Positions 53,162 through 61,892 of a DNA stretch of 64,000 nucleotides are shown here, piece by piece (position 1 is the first letter of the stretch; each line of letters begins with the position of its first letter). Source of the DNA: Betaproteobacteria bacterium Ga0077532 (GTDB lineage Bacteria; Pseudomonadota; Gammaproteobacteria; Burkholderiales; Ga0077523); NCBI GenBank assembly GCA_001464895.1, contig LNEE01000027.1, positions 87,855-151,854 on the forward strand, written 5' to 3'. Position numbers and translations under genes: made by a program. The notes under the pieces were generated by a model. It did not search any database. It saw only the letters and a list, made by a program, of their open reading frames with translations, and was not told where the DNA came from.

Positions 53162-54322
53162 TCACGACACCGCAGGCAGCGGTGGCAGGCCGATGCTCGG
53201 CGCGTGCCCCCGGAAGTTCTCGAGCCACCAGCGCCAGTCCTCCGGCACGAGCGAGAACGGGGCATCGTGTCCCAGCTCGCGCGCCGCCCAGACCGGCCAG
53301 TGCGGATTGGACAGCGCTGGGCGACCGATGAACACGAGGTCGATGCGTTCTTCGCGGATGACACGGTCGGCGTACTGCGGCACGCCGAGGTTCCAGCTCG
53401 TCGCCACCGGCAGGCCCACCTCGCACCGCACCCGATGGGCGCGCTCGATCATGAATCCCTGGCGGTCCATGGGCCGGTCGATCATCTCGTCGGTGTTGAA
53501 GCCGAGGGAAAGGTCCGCGAGGTCGAGCCCGCGTGCCTTCATCATGTGGATGGCCGCGATCGAATCCTCGAACTGCGTGCCCTTCGGATTCAGATCATCG
53601 CAGCCGAGGCGCATCGTCAGCGGGTACTGCTCCGGCCAGACGGCGCGGACGGCGTCGATCGCCTCCAGCAGGAAACGCGCACGGTTGGCGACGCTGCCGC
53701 CGTACGCATCGGTACGCTGGTTGGCCAGCGGCGAAAAGAAGCTCGCGCCGAGATAGCCGTGTGCGAAGTGCAGCTCCAGCCACTGGTACCCCGCATCGCG
53801 GGCGCGCACGGCAGCATCGGCGTAGCGGCGGTGCAGTGCATGGATCTCTTCGACCGTCAGCGCATGCACCGGGTAGACGTGACCAGCGAATCCGTAGGGG
53901 ATGGCCGACGGCGCCACGCACGTCCACCCATCCGGATGATCCGGCGGCAGCTGCTTCTTTGTGCGATCGGCGTTCACACCCTTGTGCGGCGGCAGTTCAC
54001 TGCCCTTCCGCCCGGTATGCCCCAACTGGATCGCCGGCACCGCGCCCATCCGCTTGATCATCGCTGTCACGCGGGCATGGCCCTCGATCTGACCGTCGTC
54101 CCAGATGCCGGCACAGGACGTCGTGGTCCGCCCGTCGGGCGTGATGGCCATCTGCTCGCCGAAGACCAACGCGAACCCACCGGCCGCGCGCGCACCCAGA
54201 TAGCTGACGTGATAGTCGTCGAGACGGCCATCGATCGAGCTGTACATCGTCATCGGCGACATCACGATGCGATTGCGGAGGGTCACGCCCTTGAGGGTGA
54301 ACGGGGAGAAGAGATCGGGCAT
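53162..54322 (-). CDS. NADH:flavin oxidoreductase (Old Yellow Enzyme, YqjM-like)
   Basis: 386 residues, FMN TIM barrel. Motifs are LRNRIVMSPMTMYSS near residue 17, IQLGHTGRKG near 98, the substrate pair H...H in ELHFAHGYLGASFFSP near 183, and NQRTDAYGGSVANR. The short size and the QLGHTGRKGS segment place it with the thermophilic-like/YqjM class. It reduces activated C=C bonds of enals, enones or nitro compounds with NAD(P)H. It begins a minus-strand run that includes the NTF2-like and halohydrin-dehalogenase-like genes. Confidence 0.9.
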   Translation of the reverse strand: MPDLFSPFTLKGVTLRNRIVMSPMTMYSSIDGRLDDYHVSYLGARAAGGFALVFGEQMAITPDGRTTTSCAGIWDDGQIEGHARVTAMIKRMGAVPAIQLGHTGRKGSELPPHKGVNADRTKKQLPPDHPDGWTCVAPSAIPYGFAGHVYPVHALTVEEIHALHRRYADAAVRARDAGYQWLELHFAHGYLGASFFSPLANQRTDAYGGSVANRARFLLEAIDAVRAVWPEQYPLTMRLGCDDLNPKGTQFEDSIAAIHMMKARGLDLADLSLGFNTDEMIDRPMDRQGFMIERAHRVRCEVGLPVATSWNLGVPQYADRVIREERIDLVFIGRPALSNPHWPVWAARELGHDAPFSLVPEDWRWWLENFRGHAPSIGLPPLPAVS

Positions 54323-55572
54323 GCGGGGATCGACGAGTCACGTTGCGGGATGCGCGATGGTCGCTTTTTTCAGGAGACTCTGCATCTTGTGTCAAAGGGG
54401 TTGCGTGTTGCCACGGCCAACGAGCCTTGCGTGGGTCGAGCATCGCTCGACGCTGCGAGGGCTTGGGCATCGCGGCGAATCCAGGAACGCAGGCGTCGGG
54501 CGAAGCCCGACCCACTGGGGTTGTTCTCAGCGCCGAGGCATCCACTCGCGAAGGCCCTTCGTGGGTCGAGCATCGCTCGACGCGGCGTGGGCTTGGGCTC
54601 AGCGACGAATCCAGGAACACGGGCGTCGGGCGAAGCCCGACCCACGGGGGGTGTTGTCAGCGCCGGGGAATCCAGTGGCGATGACTTTCGTGGGTCGAGC
54701 ATCGCTCGACGCGGCGAGGGCGTGGACACCGCGGCGAATCCAGGAACGCAGGCGTCGGGCGAAGCCCGACCCACGGGGGGTGTTGTCAGCGCCAAGGCAT
54801 CCAGTCGCGAAGGCCCTTCGTGGGTCGAGCATCGCTCGACGCGGCGAGGGCGTGGGCTCAGCGACGAATCCGGGAACGCGGGCGTCGGGCGAAGCCCGAC
54901 CCACGGGGGGTGTTGTCAGCGCCGCCGCCTCCAGTCGCGAAGGCCCCTCGTGGGTCGAGCATCGCTCGACGCTGCGTTGGCTTGGACACCGCGGCGAATC
55001 CAGGAACGCAGGCGTCGGGCGAAGCCCGACCCACGGGGGGTGTTGTCAGCGCCAAGGCATCCACTCGCGAAGGCCCTTCGTGGGTCGAGCATCGCTGGAC
55101 GCTACGAGGGCTTGGGCTCAGCGACGAATCCAGGAACGCGGGCGTCGAGCGAAGCTCGACCCACGGGGGGTGTTGTCAGCGCCGCCGCCTCCAGTCGCGA
55201 AGGCCCCTCGTGGGTCGAGCATCGCTCGACGCTGCGTGGGCTTGGGCGCAGCGGCGAATCCAGGAACCCAGGCGTCGGGCAGTGCCCGACCCACGGGGGG
55301 TGTTGTCAGCGCCGGCGAATCCAGTCGCGAAAGCCCTTCGTGGGTCGAGCATCGCTCGACGCTGCGTTGGCTTGGACACCGCGGCGAATCCAGGAACGCG
55401 GGCGTCGGGCAGTGCCCGACCCACGGGGGGTGTTGCCAACGCTGGGGAATGCCGCGGCGATGCCATGGGCACTGCGACGACCGACCGCGCCGGGTCAGCA
55501 TCACCGCACTGCACACCGGCCTCGAAGGGAACCGCAGCGACCCGGGACCCGCCGTCTCGGACGACGAAGGCT
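54323..55572. repeat. Eight-copy tandem array of a 130-bp palindrome-bearing unit
   Basis: 1250 gene-free bases. The unit starts at 54431, 54561, 54690, 54820, 54950, 55080, 55210 and 55340, and the array ends near 55440. Each unit holds one GTGG palindrome (GTCGAGC-ATC-GCTCGAC) and, about 64 bases on, an inverse one ending CGACCCAC. The second is GTCGGGC-GAA-GCCCGAC in most units, GTCGAGC-GAA-GCTCGAC in one and GTCGGGC-AGT-GCCCGAC in two. Spacers keep GGCGAATCCAGGAAC and GTGTTGTCAGCGCC. Open frames through it are repeat artefacts. The last 130 bases (to 55572) show nothing. Confidence 0.93.
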
Positions 55573-55980
55573 TCACGGGGCGGTCAGGCTGGGTGTCGTC
55601 TGACGCGCGTACTCCTCCGCGTCGTACCAGCCTCGGGACACGACGACCCGCCGCTCCGCATCGAGGTCCCACTCCTCCCAGCCCGACACGCGCAGCGCGT
55701 TCCCCGTCGTCGCGTGGGTCCCCGTGAAGGTCCAGAAGTACGCGACATGCGTCCCCGCGGCCCGCACGTCGTCACAGACCAGCACGAGATCGGGAACATC
55801 GGCGAAGAACCCGGCCGCCATCTCGGCAACGGCTTGCCTGCCGACCCAAGGCGTACCGCGATTCACGATGCTCTGACCGTCTGCCGCGTAGAACCCGGCC
55901 ACCGCTTCGGGTGAACCCGAGTTCCACGCTGCCGTGTAGGCGGCTGCCAACGCCCTCACTTCCTTCTGATCGACCGACAA
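55573..55980 (-). CDS. NTF2-like (SnoaL-like) family protein
   Basis: 135 residues from a TTG at 55980, which has GGAGGA eight bases upstream and gives the usual domain length. The core is VRALAAAYTAAWNSGSPEAV, then FYAADGQSIVNRGTPWVGRQ and AYFWTFTGTHATTGNALRVSG. Polar residues line the expected pocket. It may be a small-molecule cyclase or isomerase, or a binding protein. A longer ATG start at 56079 adds sequence unlike the family. It is the end gene of a run of small minus-strand genes. Confidence 0.82.
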   Translation of the reverse strand: MSVDQKEVRALAAAYTAAWNSGSPEAVAGFYAADGQSIVNRGTPWVGRQAVAEMAAGFFADVPDLVLVCDDVRAAGTHVAYFWTFTGTHATTGNALRVSGWEEWDLDAERRVVVSRGWYDAEEYARQTTPSLTAP

Positions 55981-56092
55981 TCTGTTTCTCCTCCGAACAG
56001 CGGGCATGGTGCCCGTGGGACCGATGACGGCCATGGGCGCATCCACGGGATGGACGTCCGCCATCCTGCGCGACACCACCCGCGGATTTCAC

Positions 56093-56512
56093 TCAGTGAT
56101 CATCGCCCGCATAGACCCACATGGGCTCGGTCCTGCCGGCGCGAGTGAAGCCGCATTTCTCGTAGAACTCGATCGCCCGGCCATCGGCAATCAGTACGTG
56201 CTGGTGGAAGTCTCGATACTTCGCCGTCAGCCGCCGCACGAGTTCCGATCCTATGCCCCTCCCCTGGTGATCCGGGTGCACGAGCAGATGGGGGTAGTAG
56301 ACGACGAGCGCCCCATCGGAAATCGCATACCCGAGGCCGAGGAGTGCGGCGTCCGACCAGGCCGACACGACCGTGTCCGCGTTCCGAAGTGCGGTGCGCA
56401 GTTGCACGGGCTTGTGAGCCGATGACCAGGCATTGGCGCGATAGAGGCGGATGAGTTCCCGCAACGGGATGTTGCGTCGCTCGCTGTACTTGATCGTTGC
56501 AGGGGGGGCCAT
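56093..56512 (-). CDS. GNAT family N-acetyltransferase
   Basis: 139 residues. The acetyl-CoA loop is in VHPDHQGRGIGSELVRRL (R/Q-x-x-G-x-G/A) near residue 85, and FYEKCGFTRAG is the typical C-terminal motif. The N terminus IKYSERRNIPLRELIRLYRA resembles small GNATs related to YjcF/ElaA-like proteins. The start at 56512 is chosen by similarity; ATG 56539 and GTG 56542 are alternatives, and none has a strong SD. The acceptor is unknown. Confidence 0.85.
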   Translation of the reverse strand: MAPPATIKYSERRNIPLRELIRLYRANAWSSAHKPVQLRTALRNADTVVSAWSDAALLGLGYAISDGALVVYYPHLLVHPDHQGRGIGSELVRRLTAKYRDFHQHVLIADGRAIEFYEKCGFTRAGRTEPMWVYAGDDH

Positions 56513-56807
56513 GGGGGCAGGACGGCTACCGAAGAACATCACGAAGAAACGACGGTGAAGCGATGCGGCCGTCGATGTCGAGGCGGGTGTGCGAGTCGGA
56601 CGGCATCCGCACGGAACAATCTCCGCTCACGAAAAGATACAGGGCACGGCACCGCCTGGTCCAGCCACGCACCAGGGCATCTCGACGGCGTGCTCACCGC
56701 AGTGGCTCAAGGTGCCCCGGGCCGCGTAGCCAACCTGCCCGCCGAGAACTGCCGCCCAACCGATGCCGCGCAGGTCCGGCGCCCGCTGCCGACGGCGCCG
56801 CGCGGCC
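56513..56807. other. Gene-free interval
   Basis: 295 bases before the GNAT gene. No open frame has an SD and a recognisable product, and none of the three repeat families is present. It probably holds the GNAT promoter and the end of the neighbouring transcript. Confidence 0.4.
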
Positions 56808-57200
56808 CTAGAACATCGTGTTCCCATGCTTCGCCTCGGTCGGCACCACCTGCAGCACGTCCCAGTGCTCCACGATCTTCCCGTCCGGATCGAAGCGGAA
56901 GATGTCGATCCCCGCCCAGTCAGGGTTCTGGTCCGTGGGCCAGTGCTGATGGCAGTGCAGCACCACGAGATCCCCCTCCGCGACAACGCGCTTGAACGTG
57001 ACGCGCTTGCCTGGATACTCGCGCGCCATCCGCTCGAAGTACTCGATGAACGCCTGCGGACCGTCGGCGACGTGCGGATTGTGTTGCCGATAGGTCGCCG
57101 CGACGAATCGCGCCACCGCTTCCGCCGGTCGGCACTCGTTGAACATGAGTTCGTAGAAGGCCATGGCGTTCGCCTTGTTCTGCTCGGTCGTGGATTTCAT
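56808..57200 (-). CDS. SnoaL-like/NTF2-like polyketide cyclase family protein
   Basis: 130 residues. GAGGG lies six bases before the ATG. The segments [39 protein letters not shown] and [20 protein letters not shown] are typical of the SnoaL-like group often annotated as nuclear transport factor 2 family. HCHQHW is rich in potential metal or catalytic ligands. [19 protein letters not shown] is the standard C-terminal strand. The substrate is not known. Confidence 0.9.
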   Translation of the reverse strand: MKSTTEQNKANAMAFYELMFNECRPAEAVARFVAATYRQHNPHVADGPQAFIEYFERMAREYPGKRVTFKRVVAEGDLVVLHCHQHWPTDQNPDWAGIDIFRFDPDGKIVEHWDVLQVVPTEAKHGNTMF

Positions 57201-57273
57201 GCGTGCCCTCTGGCGTTGGGAGGTGACAAGACGTGCGATGACGGCCGGTGGAGGCCTTTCTCGAACCACCGGT

Positions 57274-57726
57274 TCAGACCCCATCCTTCTGCATGAAGAC
57301 GCTGTTCGGATCTTCGATGTAGTCGCCGAACGGCCCGCAGCGTACGTAGCCGCAACGGAGGTACAGCGAGATCGCCTCCGGCTGAAGGTATCCGGTTTCG
57401 AGCGCGAATCGGGAGCAGCCTCGGGCTCTTGCCTCCGATTCGAGGAAGTCGAGAAGCGCCCGCCCGATCCCTCTGCCGCGGTGGGAGGGACTCGTGTACA
57501 TCCGCTTCAGCTCGCCATAGGCGTGCCCCAGAACGATGGCGCCACAGGCCGCGGCGTGGCCCTCGGCATCGCGCGCCACTGCGAACAGAACGTTCGGCGC
57601 CAACAGCGCGGCGAGGTCGATGCCGTGATGGCTCTCGGCCGGATACAGAGGTTTCTGATACGCGTCCAACGCATCGATGAGTCGGAGCACTTCTGGTTGA
57701 TCGGGAGACTCGAGCGAGATGTGCAT
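57274..57726 (-). CDS. GNAT family N-acetyltransferase
   Basis: 150 residues. The acetyl-CoA motif is [20 protein letters not shown] near residue 75, preceded by the beta-bulge strand [19 protein letters not shown]. The C terminus has [20 protein letters not shown]. This order, with [15 protein letters not shown], is typical of the PhnO/YobR-like cluster that acetylates small amines. It is independent of the other GNAT at 56.1 kb. Confidence 0.88.
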   Translation of the reverse strand: MHISLESPDQPEVLRLIDALDAYQKPLYPAESHHGIDLAALLAPNVLFAVARDAEGHAAACGAIVLGHAYGELKRMYTSPSHRGRGIGRALLDFLESEARARGCSRFALETGYLQPEAISLYLRCGYVRCGPFGDYIEDPNSVFMQKDGV

Positions 57727-57734
57727 GGGTGGGT

Positions 57735-58166
57735 TCAGAGTTCACGTCGCAGGGACCGGTACACGGCGGCATCGCTGCTGCCTGGTTCATCGAACATCGG
57801 AGCACCTCGATGTCGCCGCCAAAGCTGTGCAATCAGTTCTGCCGCCGCGCGCGAGGGCTCGTCGTACTGTATCCAATGCGACACCCCCGGCAGCACGACA
57901 CATCGCCAGGTTTTGCAGAAGCGCAGGCTTTCCTCGGCCATCTCGCGTGACAGCCCCACCCCCGCCCATCAGAGGATCAGGACCGGCGTGACGATCCTCC
58001 GTTCCGTCGGCCTCGGTTCGGGGAGCCCGTGACGGAGGGCGGCCGGGTACGAAGGAATCACCGCCCGCACGCCCGCCCCCCGGAATGGACAACGCCCGCC
58101 TGTACTCGTCGAGGCCGTCACGGCCGGAGGGTCCGCGTCGACTGGTGGCCAGGAGGACCTGAGCAC
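57735..58166 (-). pseudogene. Alpha/beta hydrolase remnant with in-frame stop
   Basis: The C-terminal part of an epoxide-hydrolase-like alpha/beta hydrolase can be read in one frame: AALRHGLPEPRPTERRIVTP, VLIL, then a TGA at 57969-57971, then WAGVGLSREMAEESLRFCK and GVSHWIQYDEPSRAAAELIA. The TGA falls where members have L-W-G before the acid residue. The N-terminal half with the nucleophile elbow is missing. It is therefore a decayed gene. A sequencing error could explain the stop but not the missing half. Confidence 0.7.
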
Positions 58167-58202
58167 CGGCGCAGTGGGAGCGACGCGACAACCGCCCCTC
58201 GC

Positions 58203-58592
58203 TCACTTCTCCTGTTCGCTCCAGGGGGAGCAGATGTCCACCAGGCAGCCGCTGGGGTCCACCAGGAGAAAGCGTCGCTGACCGTAGAACTCGTTCCGTG
58301 GCTCCTGCAGGATCCGTGTGCCCATCGACACGGCCTTGCTGAAGAGCGCATCCACGTCCGGAACCACGAAGGTCACGTACATCCCCGACGGCGCAGTCTG
58401 GTACTGAGGGGGCACGAGTGCGTGGGTGCGCTGGATGATGCCGAACTCCTGCTCCGGCGACTCCGGGTTTCGAAGCTGCACGTACCAGTCGCTGTCGTAG
58501 TTGACCGCGAACCCGAGCAGCTCGACGTAGAAGTGGCGGCTTGCGGCAAGGTCATCCGAACAGATGTTCGTGAGGATTCGACTGAAGGACAT
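58203..58592 (-). CDS. VOC family (glyoxalase/bleomycin resistance) protein
   Basis: 129 residues, two beta-alpha-beta-beta-beta modules. LTNICSDDLAASRHFYVELL opens module 1, and MYVTFVVPDVDALFSKAV opens module 2. FLLVDPSGCLVDI replaces the usual F-x-DPDGN-x-I. Potential ligands are few, so it may bind or sequester an antibiotic-like molecule and not catalyse. It is a single minus-strand gene with no obvious operon partner. Confidence 0.88.
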   Translation of the reverse strand: MSFSRILTNICSDDLAASRHFYVELLGFAVNYDSDWYVQLRNPESPEQEFGIIQRTHALVPPQYQTAPSGMYVTFVVPDVDALFSKAVSMGTRILQEPRNEFYGQRRFLLVDPSGCLVDICSPWSEQEK

Positions 58593-58769
58593 TCGACAAG
58601 GCCCTCTCGCGGGATGTGTGCCAGGGCCGAACGATGCGCCGCCGCAACCAACCGAAGCATCGTCGATGCTGACCAGGCAAGACAGGCACCTGCCGAGATC
58701 GAAGTTTGCGAAGTGGGTTGGGTGCGTGTCGCGAGCCCTACGTCTTTTTGGAGTTTAGCGGAGGGTTGG

Positions 58770-59120
58770 TCACGATTCACTCCCGCCATGCCAGGCATCT
58801 TCGTTCTCGCCCACGGACACCTGCTCGACCGCGGCACAGGACCGGAGCCACGCCCCCACCGCCTGACGATCTTCCCCGGTGGTGGATCCACGCCCTGCCT
58901 TCGTGACGAACGCGGTCTCCCCACCACCGAACAGGAGACCGCGCGCCTCGATGGCTTCACGGATGAACTGCATCAGGACGGCAAGCTGCTCGTCGTCGGT
59001 GAGGCCAGACTTGAACCTGAAGTGGATCCCGAATCCTTCCTCCACGAACTCACCGATACGGAGCTTCTTGCGAAGCCTTCGACTGCGTCTCGTGTTTGGT
59101 GAAGGGGGCTTGTTGTTCAT
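58770..59120 (-). CDS. yggL: YggL family ribosome-associated protein (DUF469)
   Basis: 116 residues. The start MNNKPPSPNTRRSRRLRKKL and following IGEFVEEGFGIHFRF match the E. coli YggL pattern RSRRLRKKMHIDEFQELGF. The C terminus TGEDRQAVGAWLRSC also aligns with the family. YggL is reported to bind the 50S ribosomal subunit. AAGGA seven bases before the ATG supports the start. It stands alone. The C-terminal dozen residues, with ENEDAWHG, are family-like. Confidence 0.87.
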   Translation of the reverse strand: MNNKPPSPNTRRSRRLRKKLRIGEFVEEGFGIHFRFKSGLTDDEQLAVLMQFIREAIEARGLLFGGGETAFVTKAGRGSTTGEDRQAVGAWLRSCAAVEQVSVGENEDAWHGGSES

Positions 59121-59252
59121 CGGGATTCCTTCGATCAGCGCCATGCAGGAGGGCAATGTCTTTTGCCTGGTCGGTCGCACCGACAACCGTGGCGGGCGTG
59201 ATCGCTCTCAGACGCAAGACCCTCCGCGCAGGCCCATGTTTGGCACCCTACC

Positions 59253-60356
59253 CTACTCGACACGCGCATCGACACCGGAATCCAGAAACCGGAAGTTCTC
59301 CTCCCGGATGCGACGTGCCGCCTCGTCGTAGAGAAACGGGAGGAACATGAAGCGACGTCCGCGCGTGACCGTCGTGGCCTCGTGCAGCAATGAACAGGAG
59401 AACACCACCGCCCCGCCCGCGGGGGCCGAGTAGAGCGCGCTCCCGAACTCCGGAAACCGCAGGAACCCGCCCTCGTAGGCCCCGGTGTTGAGGAACAACG
59501 AAACAGCAAACCGACGGTGCGCCGTACCCTTCGTCGTGTTGTCACGATGCGGACGAAAATGCGCCTCTTCCGTGGCGTCGTAACAGGCCACGAGGTAGCG
59601 CTCCATCCGAGTCACTTCGAACTGGAAAGCCTTTCGAATCTCCGGCACCAGTCTGTCGTGAATGCGCACCATGCATTCACGGCGCAGCGCCTCCGTCTCG
59701 ATGGTGCAGTCCCGGCGGCGCTTGTGGCCGTAGTCGATGATCTTCGTCGTCCTGCCGTTGACGTCGCGCATGAATCCGGAGTCTTCCCCGCCGCGCGCGT
59801 CGTAGTAGGCGATGAGCTCCTGACACAGCGATGCCTCGAACACTCTCGGCAGAACGAGAACGGGTGCCTGGACCGGCGCCACGTGGACGGGAGACGTCCT
59901 GGGCAAGCGATCGAGCAGTGCGAAGAGCGAGGCCACATGAGCGCCGCGGGGGGCGCCAGGTGTGAACACGGCCACAACCCGCAGGAGGGGATCGAGCACG
60001 TAGGTGATCGGACGGTATCCGCCCTCCGGCGATACGGCGCCGTACTGCGCGCTTATCGCCCGATCGAAGTCCCAGAAGTACCGGACACCCGGTACCGAAT
60101 CTCGCAACTCGTGCGTCCGTTCGTCATCCGGATCGACCGAGACGCCAAAGAAACACAGGTCGACATCGTTGAAGCGTTCCCGGAACGATTCGATGTGGCG
60201 CATCAGTTCCGCAGTTTCGGGGTGAGCGGCTGACCCGAAGAAGGCCAGAACGATGTAGCGGCCACCGACGGAGTCGAACACAAAGCGCTCCCGCGACGGG
60301 GTCCGACACTGAAACCAGGGAGCAGGCTCTCCGACTTCGAGTGGTGTCGTTCTCAT
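59253..60356 (-). CDS. Peroxiredoxin-like domain fused to 2OG-Fe(II) dioxygenase
   Basis: 367 residues. Residues 5-150 form a thioredoxin-fold peroxiredoxin-like domain (VGEPAPWFQC, YIVLAFFGSAAHPET, FFGVSVDPDDE). The peroxidatic Cys position reads S-A-A-H, so peroxidase activity is doubtful. Residues 165-360 are a prolyl-4-hydroxylase-type dioxygenase with the iron ligands His270-x-Asp272 (RPHRDN) and His325 (LLHEAT) and a 2-oxoglutarate arginine near 334-335 (TRGRR). It may hydroxylate a protein recognised by the first domain; this is inference. Confidence 0.87.
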   Translation of the reverse strand: MRTTPLEVGEPAPWFQCRTPSRERFVFDSVGGRYIVLAFFGSAAHPETAELMRHIESFRERFNDVDLCFFGVSVDPDDERTHELRDSVPGVRYFWDFDRAISAQYGAVSPEGGYRPITYVLDPLLRVVAVFTPGAPRGAHVASLFALLDRLPRTSPVHVAPVQAPVLVLPRVFEASLCQELIAYYDARGGEDSGFMRDVNGRTTKIIDYGHKRRRDCTIETEALRRECMVRIHDRLVPEIRKAFQFEVTRMERYLVACYDATEEAHFRPHRDNTTKGTAHRRFAVSLFLNTGAYEGGFLRFPEFGSALYSAPAGGAVVFSCSLLHEATTVTRGRRFMFLPFLYDEAARRIREENFRFLDSGVDARVE

Positions 60357-60407
60357 CGGACCATCGCCCTCACTTCCGCTGCAGTCCTTCTCACTGAACG
60401 ACGCCGT

Positions 60408-61226
60408 TCAGACGGCCGCTTCGGCGACTACCGGCAGGGCCCGTCGGTCCAGGGAGGTTCGACGGTGTCCGCTGCGCCATTGACGCGCCCCCGCCGTGAG
60501 CGCAAGGCCGGCGAGGAGGAGCACCGCGGTCGCCGGCTCCGGCACCGCGGCGGGTGGTGTCTGACCGAATCGGATCGAGTCCATCGCGACGTTGTCCTGG
60601 ATGCCAGACCCCAGGTTCGAAAGGTCCACCTCCAGGAGAAGGTCGGGCGCTGAGAGCGGCGTGGCGAACACGAAGGCCGTGTGCCGTGGGCCGGTCAGGT
60701 CGCCCTGTACCAGTACGTTGGCCTCGTGGAACAGCGTCGTCGCACCCGCCAGGACAGAGACGCCGGCGATGACGTAGTCCCGCCCGAAGCCGGCCAGCAC
60801 GAAGCCGTAGAGATCCACCACGTAGCCGGGCGCCGCCACGAGCCGCACGCTCAGCAGCCGCGCGCCGGACGTCCCCGGTCCGTCGGCGTAGATCACGTTG
60901 ACGAGATCCCCATAGCCGCTCTGCCAGAGATTCACGCCGGAATCGGTCGCGGTCGCCGCAGCAGAGAAGATGTCGACGCTGACGTCGGGCGTGAAGCCCT
61001 CACCTCCGTCTCCGTAGGTGAAGACCCCGCCGGGAACGGCCACGACCGCGCCAGTCACCTGGTCACCGTAGTCCGCTGGGTACCTGCCCCCGCTCGAAGT
61101 CGGGCCCACCGCCGAAACGGTCCCGGCATCGCGCGCCTGGTCGAAGAGGAAGATCGTCGCCTGTGAGAGGGCCGGCAACGCGGCGAGAAACGCCACCATG
61201 ACAACTCGAAAAAGAACGCGACGCAT
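60408..61226 (-). CDS. PEP-CTERM sorting domain protein
   Basis: 272 residues. AGGAG seven bases before the ATG supports the start. A signal peptide (ending SQA before TIF) and a beta-rich middle part lead to a PEP-CTERM tail at about 229-260: VPEPATAVLLLAGLALTAG followed by ARQWRSGHRR. The tail is the sorting signal for exosortase EpsH, so the protein is probably processed and released to an extracellular matrix. About 16 residues follow the basic cluster, which is longer than usual. No exosortase gene lies in the window. Confidence 0.87.
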   Translation of the reverse strand: MRRVLFRVVMVAFLAALPALSQATIFLFDQARDAGTVSAVGPTSSGGRYPADYGDQVTGAVVAVPGGVFTYGDGGEGFTPDVSVDIFSAAATATDSGVNLWQSGYGDLVNVIYADGPGTSGARLLSVRLVAAPGYVVDLYGFVLAGFGRDYVIAGVSVLAGATTLFHEANVLVQGDLTGPRHTAFVFATPLSAPDLLLEVDLSNLGSGIQDNVAMDSIRFGQTPPAAVPEPATAVLLLAGLALTAGARQWRSGHRRTSLDRRALPVVAEAAV

Positions 61227-61548
61227 GGAATCGCTCCTCTCTTGCCGCCGAACGAAGCTGTCGAACCAGCTCGCCCAACCACCATGGCGGAAAGCACCGA
61301 TGGTAACGCTGCACGCCTCGACCGCGAATCTCCAGCAGCCCACGACCACACCACCCCGTCGAGCGGATTCGTCGGCATCACACCGTCTGACGGTGCAGGG
61401 GACGGAACGAGGGTTTCCTACCGGCTCGACGTCACGTGACAGTGGCTGGAACCGAACGACATCACGGTCCGATCCGCACTGCTCGCGCGACGAGCACGCC
61501 AGGCTTGGGCGCCTCGAGGCCCGTACGTACGGTCGACCCGCTCATGCC

Positions 61549-61749
61549 TCATCGACCGCTTCGTACGAACGCAACGACGCCAGAGACGATCGCCCCGACA
61601 GGTCCAAGAAAGAAGATCGAGGTCATGGCCGCTTCGACGGAGCGATCGTGTTGATTGGAGGACAGCGTCGAGATCAGGAAGTAACCCACGACGGCCACGA
61701 CAAGAAAGCCGATGGCTGCGAAGAGAAGGACGTGAACGAATCTACGCAT
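61549..61749 (-). CDS. Small two-helix membrane protein
   Basis: 66 residues, two predicted transmembrane helices: about 5-27 (VHVLLFAAIGFLVVAVVGYF) and 43-62 (SIFFLGPVGAIVSGVVAF). Between them is a polar loop, LSSNQHDRSVEAAMT. Small proteins of this form are common in proteobacteria without a known function. The start at 61749 begins right before helix 1. It sits between the PEP-CTERM and VOC genes. Confidence 0.6.
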   Translation of the reverse strand: MRRFVHVLLFAAIGFLVVAVVGYFLISTLSSNQHDRSVEAAMTSIFFLGPVGAIVSGVVAFVRSGR

Positions 61750-61892
61750 TCTGATGCTGAGGTTGTGCGGCGAATCCACACGTCGAAGAAGCCCCCGGCG
61801 CCTGAGGAACGCACGGTGAAGAATCGACCATGCTTGCAGGGACACGTTCTCTCGATGACCGGTTGGACGTGACTGCACGCCGGGGGGCCAAC

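Noticed and set aside
54431..55440. CRISPR array
   Set aside because: Units are 130 bases with conserved spacers and internal palindromes; there are no unique spacers and no cas genes.
54267..55914. Long open frames with repeating RGSSIARR/GRASLDA-type peptides
   Set aside because: They are translations of the 130-bp tandem repeat in several frames; no SD or domain, and both strands stay open because the unit is GC-rich and not a multiple of three.
57969..57971. Selenocysteine codon for the in-frame TGA
   Set aside because: The position is not a catalytic Cys/Sec in this fold, no SECIS-like hairpin was seen, and the N-terminal half of the gene is missing.
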